A DNA stretch of 64,000 nt from VBAS01 sp035318985 (GTDB lineage Bacteria > Bacteroidota > Bacteroidia > Chitinophagales > Chitinophagaceae), in the NCBI GenBank assembly GCA_035318985.1, contig DATHDP010000088.1:1-64000 (forward strand), given 5' to 3'. Made by a program: the position numbers and the translations under genes. Each line of letters begins with the position of its first letter. The stretch's first letter is position 1. The notes beneath the pieces are model-generated. The model ran no database searches. It saw only the letters and a list, made by a program, of their open reading frames with translations, and was not told the origin of the DNA. This document shows positions 46,105 through 55,437 of the stretch, in pieces.

Positions 46105-48129
46105 TTATTCGGGAAAAAAGCAATGGAAAGATGCTCCTTCTCCAGGTTCAGCTTCTGCAGTAATATATCCGCCATGCATCTCCATTATTTTTTTACAGAC
46201 CGCAAGTCCCATGCCTGAGCCTTTGTGCTTAACGTCGTCGGGCAGCTGTGTGAAAAGCTCGAATATCTTATCGGTAGTTTCAAAACCAATGCCATTGTCA
46301 GTAACTGTAATGATTTTGTAAATCCTTCCCGTCAAAGAAACGGGTATACTTATAAAATCATTGATTGTTGCATGTATTTTAATAACGGGATCTTCGCCGG
46401 GCTTTCTGAACTTGATAGCATTATCAATAAGATTGGTAAGTAACCTTGAAAAAAGAATAGGATCGGCCGATAATACTGGCAATTCTTCGATCTCGATCGT
46501 TGCATTTGCTTCTTCGATCTTTACTTTGGTCTGTTTTGTTATAGCCTGTAAAATGATCTTTGGAGAGATCAATTCTTTTTTGATCCCGGCATCATACAAT
46601 TCAAGATAATGATTGATGTCGTTTGTCAGCAATTTCATTTTTTGAACCGCTGATTGTGCTCTTCTTATATTGGCCCGGCTTGTATCCGATAAATGCTTGG
46701 CATCACTTGTTATTATTGTTTCCAGGTTGATATAAACATGACGTAGCGCTTCACTGTAATTGTTGGCGGTTATATTATTAAAGCTCCTTAATTCAGAGTT
46801 TAAAGAATTTAATTCCTTGTTCATGTCGAGCAGGGATGCATTCAGATCCATGATCTTTTGCTCTGACTCCAAAGAAGCCGTAATATCCTTATTAACACCA
46901 ATTATTTTTTCTACCTCCCCTTTATTATTTTCCAGGAGTGTTGTTTTTACCCTTATAGTTTTTATGTCTCCATCAATTTTTAAAGAAATGGTTTCTTCAA
47001 ATGGTTGAAAAGATATTTCGATGTCATTTAATATTTTTTCTGCAATAGCCCGATCTTTTTCGATTGCATGATCCAGGTAAATCGACGGACTGACTTGTTT
47101 GCCCTTGCTCATATTAAATAAGCCATACATGCCATCGCTCCATAGAAGTTCTTTTGTTTTGATGTTGTATTCCCAGCTTCCTATTTTGGCAATTTCTTCG
47201 GCTTGTTTTAAAATACTATGTTGCTTAACAATTTCCTCTTCTCCCTTTTTTTGTGCATTGATATTTTGAACAACGCCTACGATCTTTATTACAGTACCTT
47301 TTTTGTCCCGCTCAAAGACTTTGCCTCTTACACGTAACCATATCCATTCATTCAGGTCGTTTCTTACACGGTATTCAATTGATGTAATATCATTGTCTGG
47401 CAGGTTTGCGAAACTATCAGAATATTCCTGCAAGCCGCCAATGTCATCAGGGTGTACAAGTTTATGACGATCTTCGATTGTTTTTTTTGATAGTTCATCT
47501 GGATTAAGTCCGCTTATGCTATACGGTTCACGATTAAAATAGACGACTTTACGCGAAGGATATTCCTGTACGCTTATCATGTCAGGAATGGCATCTGCAA
47601 TACTTTGGAGCAACTCTTTACTTTCTTTTAATTCGATCGTACGTTGAGATACTTCCTGCTCAATTTTTTTTCGTTCTGTGATGATCTGACCGGTTAAAAT
47701 AAACCCATCATTAAGTTTAATAATAGTTTGATGAAACCAGTCATTAAGTCCTTCACGATCATAATAAAATTCACTTGTTTGCGAGATGCCGGTTTCGGTT
47801 ACTTGTACATACATGTTAAAAAGACCGGTCTCAATTAAACCAGGATAGGATTGCAACAGGCTTTTGCCAACCCTGTCGCCAATCATCTCGATGAGATTGC
47901 GATTGTTGAGTACCCAGATGAAGTCAATTATTTTTCCATGCTTATCCCGCACAGCTTTGAATACCTGTAAGTAGTCAAAGGAGTTGTCCAGGGTTGTTCT
48001 TAAAAGCTCTTCATTGCTTTTTATTTCATACTGTGATTTTTTATTTTTAGCGATTTTTACAGGTGTACCTATTGGACTGATAAGAGATTTTTTACCAGGC
48101 ACAAGTAAGTTTTTTTTCTTTAGATCCAT
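46105..48129 (-). CDS. Multi-PAS histidine-kinase-like protein lacking the phospho-acceptor His
   Basis: The 674-residue soluble protein has three PAS modules at roughly 35-165, 170-295 and 300-420, then a coiled helix (MDLNASLLDMNKELNSLNSELRSF). The HisKA-like region reads NNITANNYSEALRHVY. In relatives it is of the form IASHDLKEPLRKI, so Asn456 stands where the His is expected. The ATPase domain is intact: LLTNLIDNAIKFR (N box), DNGIGFE (G1) and GSGMGLAVCKKIMEMHGG (G2). It may be a pseudokinase or act through another residue. No response regulator is adjacent. Confidence 0.85.
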   Translation of the reverse strand: MDLKKKNLLVPGKKSLISPIGTPVKIAKNKKSQYEIKSNEELLRTTLDNSFDYLQVFKAVRDKHGKIIDFIWVLNNRNLIEMIGDRVGKSLLQSYPGLIETGLFNMYVQVTETGISQTSEFYYDREGLNDWFHQTIIKLNDGFILTGQIITERKKIEQEVSQRTIELKESKELLQSIADAIPDMISVQEYPSRKVVYFNREPYSISGLNPDELSKKTIEDRHKLVHPDDIGGLQEYSDSFANLPDNDITSIEYRVRNDLNEWIWLRVRGKVFERDKKGTVIKIVGVVQNINAQKKGEEEIVKQHSILKQAEEIAKIGSWEYNIKTKELLWSDGMYGLFNMSKGKQVSPSIYLDHAIEKDRAIAEKILNDIEISFQPFEETISLKIDGDIKTIRVKTTLLENNKGEVEKIIGVNKDITASLESEQKIMDLNASLLDMNKELNSLNSELRSFNNITANNYSEALRHVYINLETIITSDAKHLSDTSRANIRRAQSAVQKMKLLTNDINHYLELYDAGIKKELISPKIILQAITKQTKVKIEEANATIEIEELPVLSADPILFSRLLTNLIDNAIKFRKPGEDPVIKIHATINDFISIPVSLTGRIYKIITVTDNGIGFETTDKIFELFTQLPDDVKHKGSGMGLAVCKKIMEMHGGYITAEAEPGEGASFHCFFPE

Positions 48130-48622
48130 ATTGGCAGGATAGTTAATCGGTCTCTTAAAGCTAACAAATCAATTTGAATTAAGGAATATGCTTTCTAAAC
48201 AATATGACCCTTGTCTTTTTTGAAAATCAATAAAGTTTAGCTTTCAATTTTGACTCCTGTTTAAAGCCTACTAAAGGGCTGTACTAAATAAGATATAAAC
48301 CATTCCAATAAAATAACCAGATTTTTTTTGGTAATATGAATAAAGGCGTTACCTTAGAAATACCTCTTGGATTTATATATCCATCTGCGCACTACATAAG
48401 AGCTGATAATTCGATGATTCTCCGCAATGATCTGTTGATTGTTGCGCTTACTAACCTACAACCTGCAAGGATTTATTGAACGAATTATAATAAATAGATT
48501 TATTATGATAACGTAGTTTATTATAATAATGCTGAGGGCCGCCGATCAAAGTTAAATTAACCATTAAACCTTATGGCCCTTCTAAACACGGAGCTTCAAT
48601 TAATACTGAAGCTCCTGTTTTT
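48130..48622. other. 493-bp non-coding gap with AT-rich palindromes and a plus-strand terminator
   Basis: No gene is visible. AT-rich palindromic sequence lies at about 48484-48530 (ATTATAATAAAT facing ATTTATTATGAT). A TTAACCATTAAACC leader-like motif follows at 48557-48570, then a strong terminator at 48590. The order leader-motif then terminator on the plus strand, with no gene between, could mean a small RNA. A 38-codon frame from ATG 48573 is not credible as a protein. Confidence 0.6.
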
Positions 48623-48624
48623 TT
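48590..48624 (+). terminator. Intrinsic terminator (plus strand) overlapping the folC stop
   Basis: GGAGCTTCA (48590-48598) pairs perfectly with TGAAGCTCC (48607-48615), followed by TGTTTTTTTA. The T-tract is on the plus strand. On the minus strand, where folC ends, the run after the stem is weaker. Confidence 0.8.
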
Positions 48625-49915
48625 ATGCGCTGTTTACTTCTCCCACAAGAAATACACTTCCGCAAACAAGTACCAGGTCATCTTTATGAGCTTTTGACTT
48701 TGCTTCTTTGATTGCTTCGTTTACATCAATAATGATTTTTCCAGTTAAATTAAATTTCCCTGCTTGTTCTTTCAGAGTTTCTGCAGGCAGAGCTCTTGGA
48801 ATATGTGCCTGGGTAAAATAATAATTTGCAGAGTGTGGCAACAGCGATAAAACTGTATCGATCTCTTTATCTTTTACCATGCCGATGACGATATGAAGAT
48901 CATGATGCTTTGTCAATTCAATTTGCTGAATGATCTGTTTTATTCCATCTTCATTGTGTCCAACATCCAAAATGATGGTTGGATTTTCATGAATAATTTC
49001 CCAACGGCCATGAAGCCCCGTAATTTTTTTTGCTTTTTGTAAGCCATGCCGGGTTTCTTCTTCATTTAATTTATATCCGAGTTCTTTTAAAACAGAACAA
49101 GCCTCAAGTACAGTCAATAGATTTTTGCTTTGATAAATTCCCGGCAGATCAAGATGGAATTTTTTGTGATCTGTTTTTCCCTGCTCGGCAACTTCAACTA
49201 TCAATTCATGTTTTTCCCATTCCCAGCCAGCTACATTTCTTTTTTCTGTTGCCAAATGTAGCGGCGCATTTTTTTCAGCAGCGATGTTTTCAAAAATTGA
49301 TTTTGTTTCAGGGATCATTTCACCAATAATAACCGGAACTCCATCCTTTATAATTCCGCCTTTTTCAAAAGCAATTTTTTCCAGTGAATCACCGAGTATA
49401 TTCATGTGGTCCCAACCGATGTTGGTAATAATAGAAAGTTCGGGAGTAATAATATTCGTACTGTCAAATCTTCCACCAAGCCCAACTTCCACAACTGCAA
49501 CGTCAACTTTTTGTTCGGCAAAATAATCGAATGCCATGGCCACTGTTATTTCAAAAAAACTGGGCTCGATCTCTTCGATGAGTGGTTTTATTTTTTCAGT
49601 AAAGCCAGTTATAAATTTTTCATTGATCTCATCTCCATTCACTTTTATTCTTTCCCTGAAATCTTTTAAATGCGGAGAAGTATAAAGTCCCGTTTTATAA
49701 CCGGCCGTTTGCAGTATAGCAGCAAGCATGTGGCTTACCGAACCTTTCCCATTCGTACCCGCAATATGAATGCTTTTAAATTCTTTATGAGGATTGCCAA
49801 GATATTCGCATAGTGTGATCGTATTGGTCAGATCTTTTTTAAATGCAGCAGCGCCAATGCGACTGTACATAGGCAGGCGAGAAAAAAGATATTCAATTGT
49901 TTGCAGATAGTTCAT
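48623..49915 (-). CDS. folC: Bifunctional folylpolyglutamate synthase/dihydrofolate synthase
   Basis: FolC adds glutamate to dihydropteroate and folates. The 430-residue protein has the ATP-binding loop HIAGTNGKGSVSHMLAAIL, the segment YTSPHLKDFRERIKVNG, AVVEVGLGGRFDSTNII with the metal-binding residues, and ILDVGHNEDGIKQII at the second domain. Length is normal. It lies downstream of a TonB-like gene on the same strand with about 110 bp between. Confidence 0.95.
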   Translation of the reverse strand: MNYLQTIEYLFSRLPMYSRIGAAAFKKDLTNTITLCEYLGNPHKEFKSIHIAGTNGKGSVSHMLAAILQTAGYKTGLYTSPHLKDFRERIKVNGDEINEKFITGFTEKIKPLIEEIEPSFFEITVAMAFDYFAEQKVDVAVVEVGLGGRFDSTNIITPELSIITNIGWDHMNILGDSLEKIAFEKGGIIKDGVPVIIGEMIPETKSIFENIAAEKNAPLHLATEKRNVAGWEWEKHELIVEVAEQGKTDHKKFHLDLPGIYQSKNLLTVLEACSVLKELGYKLNEEETRHGLQKAKKITGLHGRWEIIHENPTIILDVGHNEDGIKQIIQQIELTKHHDLHIVIGMVKDKEIDTVLSLLPHSANYYFTQAHIPRALPAETLKEQAGKFNLTGKIIIDVNEAIKEAKSKAHKDDLVLVCGSVFLVGEVNSA

Positions 49916-50025
49916 TTGATCACTTCCCCGGTTTTCATCCGGATTTTTTCAAAAATAACCAGATAGTTTAAATAAAAATGCCATCCCGGAAAACCAGGAT
50001 GACATGCACACTTTAATCTTAAAGC

Positions 50026-50910
50026 CTATCCGCCAGTGCGGATATTAAATTCGTATACAACAACCGATTCTTCGCCGGTTCTATTAAATTTATTTCTTCT
50101 CAACCAATCCCTGATAATGTCTTTTGCCTGGGGGTCACTCATCAGCGATCCGTTCCTTGTTCTCAAAAGCGTACCAACACCGTCAGCAGAAACCTGTATC
50201 TCAGCTTCCACTTTCCCAGATATGTTTTCACCTGCATCTAATTTACCTGAAGTTATTATTGATCTGCTGCCACTAACTCTCCTTGGTCCATTACCAGTTC
50301 CAAGGCCAGTACCATTTCCTCCACCAGCTCCACCTCCGCTACCACCACCATAACCGGAACCTTTTCCAACACCATTTCCATTTCCAGTGCCACCTGCAAC
50401 ATCATATTTTTCGGCAGTGCCGCCACCGGTTCCAGTACCTGTAAGAGTTTTACCTGCAACAGCTTTAGGTTTAGGGGGAGCCGGAGTTTCAACTACTGGT
50501 TTAGGATTTGTTTTTACGATCGAAGCATTTTGATTTATAATCTTTGCCTGAGGTTTGGTAGCTACAGTTTTATTTACAGCAGGAGCTTCCGGATCTTTAT
50601 CGTCAGCCCGTAGTTCTTTCGTTTCATCAGGTACGCCGGGAGGCACAGAAGCTTTTGCAATACCTTTTTCCTGATCAGCTTGCACTTTATTTCCACCGCC
50701 ACCACCACCGCCTAATCTTACAGTAGGTGGAAAATCTTCAAGTGCTACCTCAACTAAAGTTTCTTGTGGAGGCAGTTCAAGTTTTGGCAAAGGCCATTTC
50801 CAAAGAATAAAAGTAAAAAGCATTGCCAGTGCAACACCAACAGTGATCATCATTGCCTGCCTGTTCTTTTCCCTTTCAAAACTTTGCAACATAGCGGTAT
50901 AATAATTCAT
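50026..50910 (-). CDS. Glycine-rich TonB-like energy transducer
   Basis: The product has a short cytoplasmic start (MNYYTAMLQSFEREKNRQA), one membrane helix (about MMITVGVALAMLFTFILW), and a proline/lysine segment with VVETPAPPKPKAV. A long Gly-rich linker (runs of GGGG, GTGNG and GYGGGSG) follows, and then a C-terminal region GKVEAEIQVSADGVGTLLRTR that resembles a TonB-like end. The frame extends to 50979. ATG 50910 is used, but a TACTTTTG box lies directly before it at 50912-50919, so ATG 50892 is an alternative start. It is upstream of folC, as in related genomes. Confidence 0.75.
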   Translation of the reverse strand: MNYYTAMLQSFEREKNRQAMMITVGVALAMLFTFILWKWPLPKLELPPQETLVEVALEDFPPTVRLGGGGGGGNKVQADQEKGIAKASVPPGVPDETKELRADDKDPEAPAVNKTVATKPQAKIINQNASIVKTNPKPVVETPAPPKPKAVAGKTLTGTGTGGGTAEKYDVAGGTGNGNGVGKGSGYGGGSGGGAGGGNGTGLGTGNGPRRVSGSRSIITSGKLDAGENISGKVEAEIQVSADGVGTLLRTRNGSLMSDPQAKDIIRDWLRRNKFNRTGEESVVVYEFNIRTGG

Positions 50911-50911
50911 A

Positions 50912-50919
50912 CAAAAGTA
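50912..50919 (-). promoter_or_regulatory. Candidate -7 box before the TonB-like gene
   Basis: The minus strand reads TACTTTTG, one base before the ATG at 50910. If used, transcription would begin within the first codons, favouring ATG 50892 as the start. Confidence 0.4.
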
Positions 50920-51182
50920 ACTGTGTGAGTTTTTGAATTCAAGCCATTGTTGTTCACACCTGTTGATTAAACGATGCAAAGCATGTGCAACTTGCTCTCA
51001 GGTAGTTATTTTAATTGTTAATTTTTTGTTTATCCACAATAACTGTAAAGGAAAAGAAAATTTACATCGAATGTTCGTCATTGCGAGACCGTAAATTCAA
51101 GGGGTAATTATTGATTAGTACGGTAGGCATAAGCAATCCGAAGAATATTTATGAAGTCATCAGTATTACTACTATGAGGGTT

Positions 51183-51199
51183 TGTTGCGTCGCACTCTT
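51183..51199 (+). repeat. Dispersed 17-bp repeat, copy 3
   Basis: TGTTGCGTCGCACTCTT, followed by CAACGTTCTGTTC. The copy at 8702 is followed by a similar GTACGTTCGGTTC, so the repeat unit is longer than 17 bp. Confidence 0.85.
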
Positions 51200-51227
51200 C
51201 AACGTTCTGTTCGCTATTGATCAAAGA

Positions 51228-51962
51228 TCAGCCAATTTTTTTATAAAGCCAGAAAGGAGTTAATCTCATTAGTCTTGCAACCAGCCACCATCTTTTACTC
51301 ACATACACTTTTTGCTTCTTTTTTTCTATTCCTGCTATAATTTGTCTTGCTGCTTTTTCTAAGGGCACTACCCAAAATTTTTTATATCCTTTCGCCATAT
51401 TAGTGTTGACAAAGCCCGGTTCAATACAAATAACTCCTATGTCTTTTTTCATCTTGTTTGCCTTGATTGCCAGTGCTTCAAAGTAGTTACTTTGAAAAGC
51501 CTTTGAAGCGCTGTAAGCAGGTGCCCAGCTATTGCCTCGGTTGGCTGCAATTGATGAAATGACTGCCATACTTCCATGACCCTGCCGAATAAAATAATTA
51601 AATGCCCAGTTGGTGATCTGTATAAAACCATACACATTAGTATCGACAGTAGGCTTATCTATTTCCCAATCCATTTCCTTGCTTAATTCACCAAATCCGG
51701 ATGAATATACAAGAATATCCAGGCCTCCTGTTTTTTGAATAAGAGCGGTAAGTCTTTCAATATTTTCATTTCCCGTTACATCAAAACATTCGGTTTTTAT
51801 TTTACCGGGATACTTGTTTTCGATCTCATCAAGCAATTCTTTTCTTCTTCCGGTTATGCCAACAACATTTCCGGCTACAGCATATAGCTCAGCCATCTTT
51901 CTGCCAATACCAGAAGTAGCGCCAACTATGATGATCTTTTTTATTTGAGTATCGGAACTCAT
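51228..51962 (-). CDS. SDR-family NAD(P)-dependent oxidoreductase
   Basis: The 244-residue short-chain dehydrogenase has the cofactor loop VGATSGIGRKMAEL, the NADP-type segment ITGRRKELLDEI, the NxSSxxA region (AVISSIAANRG) and catalytic YSASKAF. In place of NNAG it has VYSSGFG. The C terminus is amphipathic and basic, ending in WLVARLMRLTPFWLYKKIG, which suggests membrane association. Its start overlaps the MFS stop by 4 bp, so the two are translationally coupled. Confidence 0.9.
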   Translation of the reverse strand: MSSDTQIKKIIIVGATSGIGRKMAELYAVAGNVVGITGRRKELLDEIENKYPGKIKTECFDVTGNENIERLTALIQKTGGLDILVYSSGFGELSKEMDWEIDKPTVDTNVYGFIQITNWAFNYFIRQGHGSMAVISSIAANRGNSWAPAYSASKAFQSNYFEALAIKANKMKKDIGVICIEPGFVNTNMAKGYKKFWVVPLEKAARQIIAGIEKKKQKVYVSKRWWLVARLMRLTPFWLYKKIG

Positions 51963-53146
51963 TTATTTTTTATCAATCTTATTGCACTGGGTAAGCCAAA
52001 TACTGCTCCAAGTCCTAATAATGCAAATGTATTTTCACTGGCTAATGAGCTTGTAGAATGAAATACTCGGTCAATTACATAAAGACTGATAGTAGTGATC
52101 GCAAAGCCAATAGAATTATAGATTGTCAAAGCAGTTCCTCTTAATTCTTCCGGTGCATATTGTGCCACTAAAGTTGAAAACTGTGGTGAATCAGGAACAA
52201 CTGTCAATCCCCAAATTAATAGTAGCAAAACAAAAAGAAATAAAGGCAAGGAATAACTAAGTGGTGAAATGAAACAACAAATACCTGAGATCAGCAAAGA
52301 CCCTATTGCCACTTTAGCGCTACCGATCTTTTCAGAGATATATCCCCCGGCAACACTTCCGATGGCGCCGATCGCAATAACAATGAAACTTAGAAAAGGA
52401 ATATTAAGATGCAGCTCATTTTTCTTGTCATATAATTCGATCATCAATGGAAGAAAGCCCCAAAAAGAATAAACCTCCCACATGTGTCCAAAATAACCGA
52501 ACGCAGCCTGTCTCCATTTTTTTGAACTGAATATTTTTCCAAATGCATCCCATCTGAAACTGCCGGAGCTTTTTCTATATGGACCATCGCCTACAAACAA
52601 TAACATTATGATTCCACCGAAAATTGCAATTGCTGAAGTGATGTGTAAAACTGATCTCCAGGGCAACTCAAAATCTCTGTTCTTTAATAGATGCGGGAAC
52701 GCAGTTCCCAATACTAATGCTCCTAATAAATATCCAAGTGCTTTCCCTAATCCTTTTTCGTACCAGTCGGCAGCTATTTTCATTCCAACAGGATAAATAC
52801 CTGCAAGAAAAAATCCGGTAAGAAAACGAAACAGGAAAAGAGTGTTTCCGTCTGTAACAAACCAAACAACTGCAGAGTTTGTCAATGCTCCCAATAATGA
52901 GCTGATGAAAAATAATTTTACAGGAGAGAAACGATCGGCTAAAGAAAAGAAAGCAAACACTAATGTGCCTGCAATAAATCCAAGCATCACAGCAGATGTA
53001 ACAAGACTTACAGCATACTGACTTAAATGAAGTGATTCTTTCAACTCTGGCAACACTGCATTACCAACAAACCAAAGTGAAGTGCCTGCAAATTGTGACA
53101 GGACTATAACTGGCAATACTTTTTTGTTGATTTTAATTTCAGTCAA
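51959..53146 (-). CDS. MFS transporter
   Basis: The 395-residue integral membrane protein has about 12 hydrophobic helices in two halves. The loop between helices 2 and 3 has the MFS-type pattern FSLADRFSPVKLFF. GFFLAGIYPVGMKIAADWYEKGLGKALG is another conserved MFS stretch. The substrate is unknown. It overlaps the SDR gene by 4 bp and starts 10 bp after the EamA gene, so the three form an operon. Confidence 0.9.
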   Translation of the reverse strand: MTEIKINKKVLPVIVLSQFAGTSLWFVGNAVLPELKESLHLSQYAVSLVTSAVMLGFIAGTLVFAFFSLADRFSPVKLFFISSLLGALTNSAVVWFVTDGNTLFLFRFLTGFFLAGIYPVGMKIAADWYEKGLGKALGYLLGALVLGTAFPHLLKNRDFELPWRSVLHITSAIAIFGGIIMLLFVGDGPYRKSSGSFRWDAFGKIFSSKKWRQAAFGYFGHMWEVYSFWGFLPLMIELYDKKNELHLNIPFLSFIVIAIGAIGSVAGGYISEKIGSAKVAIGSLLISGICCFISPLSYSLPLFLFVLLLLIWGLTVVPDSPQFSTLVAQYAPEELRGTALTIYNSIGFAITTISLYVIDRVFHSTSSLASENTFALLGLGAVFGLPSAIRLIKNK

Positions 53147-53156
53147 GCAATTGGTT

Positions 53157-54065
53157 TTATTTTTTAAGATTGGCGATCACCAAACCAGACACAACTAAAA
53201 TAAAACTAATAATATGAATAGGAATAATTTTTTCACCGAGGAAAAAAACTGCTTCAATGCTGCTAAATACTGGAATTAAATTTCCGAACAATGCAGTTCG
53301 TCCGCTTCCCAATGCCACAATGGCTTTGTTCCAGATATAAAAACAAATAACAGATGTGCCTAAGCCGAGATAAAGAATAGTTGAAAGATTTGCAGCGTTG
53401 ATCTCAATACCGCCATATTTTTTTAATTCAGATAAATAAAAAGGAAATAAAATGATTGTGCCAAGCAGAAAGACTGTAAAAAGAAAGTTGACAGGATGTG
53501 TACCTCCGGGTTTCTTTTTCACGGTTGTATTATAAATAGCAAAGGAAAGAGCAGCAGCGAGTATCCACCAATCGCCTTTGGTAAATTTTAGTGAGAGAAG
53601 ATTATGAATATCACCTTTGCTTAATAATAAAAGAATACCGCAAATGCATACAACCATTCCTCCAATTCTTAAAGCGGGAATTCTTTCTTTCAAAAATATT
53701 CTTGCAAGAATGACTGACATGATAGGTGAGGAACAAGTGCCGATAATAGCCAGGTTGATAGCACTTGAATAGTGCCCGGCAACATATACAAACGTATTGA
53801 ACATGCTTATGCCCGTAACAGCTGCAAGAAGAAAGAATAAGAACCTTTGTCTAAGAACTTTTATTTCTGCAAAAAAATATTTCCATGCAAAAGGAGCAAT
53901 GATGATAGTGGCCGTAACCCAGCGATAAAAAGCAAGTGTGACCGGCTGAATTGTTTTAATAACACCTCTTGCGATAATAAAATTACCGGACCAGATAATG
54001 GTGGCGAGTACTGCGAAACCGATTCCAATAAAAATCTGGCGTTGGTGATGGGCTGTGTTATCCAT
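53157..54065 (-). CDS. EamA/DMT-family transporter
   Basis: The 302-residue protein has ten membrane helices arranged as two EamA repeats. The first contains TIIWSGNFIIARGVIKTIQPVTLAFYRW and the second AALSFAIYNTTVKKKPGGTHPVNFLFTVFLLG. The region near SLEAVFFLGEKI matches the end of the second repeat in DMT exporters. Substrate is unknown. It is the first gene of an operon with the MFS and SDR genes. Confidence 0.92.
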   Translation of the reverse strand: MDNTAHHQRQIFIGIGFAVLATIIWSGNFIIARGVIKTIQPVTLAFYRWVTATIIIAPFAWKYFFAEIKVLRQRFLFFLLAAVTGISMFNTFVYVAGHYSSAINLAIIGTCSSPIMSVILARIFLKERIPALRIGGMVVCICGILLLLSKGDIHNLLSLKFTKGDWWILAAALSFAIYNTTVKKKPGGTHPVNFLFTVFLLGTIILFPFYLSELKKYGGIEINAANLSTILYLGLGTSVICFYIWNKAIVALGSGRTALFGNLIPVFSSIEAVFFLGEKIIPIHIISFILVVSGLVIANLKK

Positions 54066-54088
54066 TGAGTGGATTCAAAAATACTTCT

Positions 54089-55399
54089 TTAAGCTATAGA
54101 AGCATGCGCAAAATCCAATTCAAAATTTCCTTTGATACGTTCTATTGAAGGATTGAAATAACCGAATTTAAGATCAGGAAATTCCTCACGGATCAGTTCC
54201 ATTAATTGTTTTACTCCAAGGCATTCGCCTGTATCGGTTACACCGATTTTTCCAAGATACCAGTCAGGATCAATATTGAAATTGCGCCACTGGATCATCT
54301 TTAATCCTGTTTCTTTAATAAGCTTTCTTAATGCCTCATATTCAGCAACTGAGTCTGTCATACCCGGAAAAACAAAGTAGTTGATAGATGTCCATCCGCC
54401 ATAACTATTCATCACTTTCAGGCTTTCAACGATCTCATCAAAATCGTAATTGTTGGGGCGATAATAAGGCATATAAATTTCTCTTCGTGCCGAGTTGGTG
54501 CTTACACGAATTGAATTCAATCCCGCTTCACATAAAACTTTTACAGCTTTCGGGTCAGAACCGTTTGTGTTGATATTAATGCTTCCTTTTTTAGTATGCT
54601 TTCTTATTTCAATAATAGAATTACGGATCGTTTCCCACATTAATAATGGTTCACCTTCACAACCCTGGCCGAAACTTATCAACGGATAAGGGGCCGTTTC
54701 AAGATGCGGAACCGTGAACTCTACAATTTCTTCCGCCATTGGTTTAAAATTCAAACGATCCTGTGTTGACACGATAGGCTCTTCATCTGGTTGCAGTGAA
54801 ATACATCCAACACAATTTGCATTGCAAGCTGGAGAAACCGGAACAGGGCATTCCCAGCGACCCAAAGAAAAATTTCTTGCAGCAGGACAATTATAGGTCA
54901 GGCAGCAATTTTCCATCAAATGTTTTACAAGGCGATTATGCGGATATGCTTTTAATAAATGTGCAGCGCCATCATTTATTTTTTCCTGGTCATACCCAGC
55001 ACATTCCTGGCGAATGTCTTGTTCAATTCTTACAGCGGGGACATAAAATTTATTATCATGCCAGCCAACGGCAGTATAGCAAAACAAGGGAAGTACTGGT
55101 GCATCTTTCTCTGACTCATAAGCGGCGAGATAAAAGCCTGTATGTGCTGGTGGAATAAAAGCAGCAACAGCCCAACCTTTTTCACATAGACGCATTTCAC
55201 CAGTCTTTACATCAATGCCAATGCCTCTTCTTCCTGGTAATTCATAAAGAGAACCACCATCCGGTAATTCGATCCATTCATCTTCGGGAATTGGTAATGC
55301 ATCCCATCCGCTCCGACCGGTAGTGTACAATGAGGTGTCTTCAAAAATATTTCCTTTGCTATCAGAGTAAAGAATGTATGGAGAATGTTTAAAGTTCAA
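54089..55399 (-). CDS. Radical SAM protein with an upstream cysteine cluster
   Basis: The 436-residue protein has the radical SAM cluster motif CNANCVGC (Cys192, Cys196, Cys199). It is preceded by Cys165, Cys166, Cys171 and Cys184 (ENCCLTYNCPAARNF, then GRWECPVP), which could hold a second iron-sulphur cluster. SFGQGCEGEPLLMWETIRNSI resembles the SAM-binding GEP motif. There is an N-terminal domain of about 150 residues that I do not recognise. Product and substrate are unknown. The neighbours are an EamA transporter and a small membrane protein. Confidence 0.85.
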   Translation of the reverse strand: MNFKHSPYILYSDSKGNIFEDTSLYTTGRSGWDALPIPEDEWIELPDGGSLYELPGRRGIGIDVKTGEMRLCEKGWAVAAFIPPAHTGFYLAAYESEKDAPVLPLFCYTAVGWHDNKFYVPAVRIEQDIRQECAGYDQEKINDGAAHLLKAYPHNRLVKHLMENCCLTYNCPAARNFSLGRWECPVPVSPACNANCVGCISLQPDEEPIVSTQDRLNFKPMAEEIVEFTVPHLETAPYPLISFGQGCEGEPLLMWETIRNSIIEIRKHTKKGSININTNGSDPKAVKVLCEAGLNSIRVSTNSARREIYMPYYRPNNYDFDEIVESLKVMNSYGGWTSINYFVFPGMTDSVAEYEALRKLIKETGLKMIQWRNFNIDPDWYLGKIGVTDTGECLGVKQLMELIREEFPDLKFGYFNPSIERIKGNFELDFAHASIA

Positions 55400-55437
55400 G
55401 GCTGATTGTTGAATGAAAAATCAATTTGCGAAGGTCG

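Larger units (their letters stand above)
50911..51227. other. 317-bp non-coding gap with two dispersed-repeat remnants
   Basis: Beyond the promoter box of the TonB-like gene, no gene is seen. CGTCATTGCGAG (51076-51087) and AAGCAATCCG (51131-51140) look like the two ends of the widespread GTCATTGCGAGG...GCAATC intergenic repeat with unrelated sequence between. The 17-bp repeat copy 3 is at 51183-51199. Confidence 0.6.

Noticed and set aside
48573..48689. 38-codon frame with a leader-like sequence, ATG at 48573
   Set aside because: It runs through a terminator hairpin and then antisense to folC, and its translation has no protein-like features.
50256..50492. Leu/Val-rich 78-codon minus-strand frame inside the TonB-like gene
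   Set aside because: It is a shadow produced by the low-complexity glycine-rich coding sequence in another frame.
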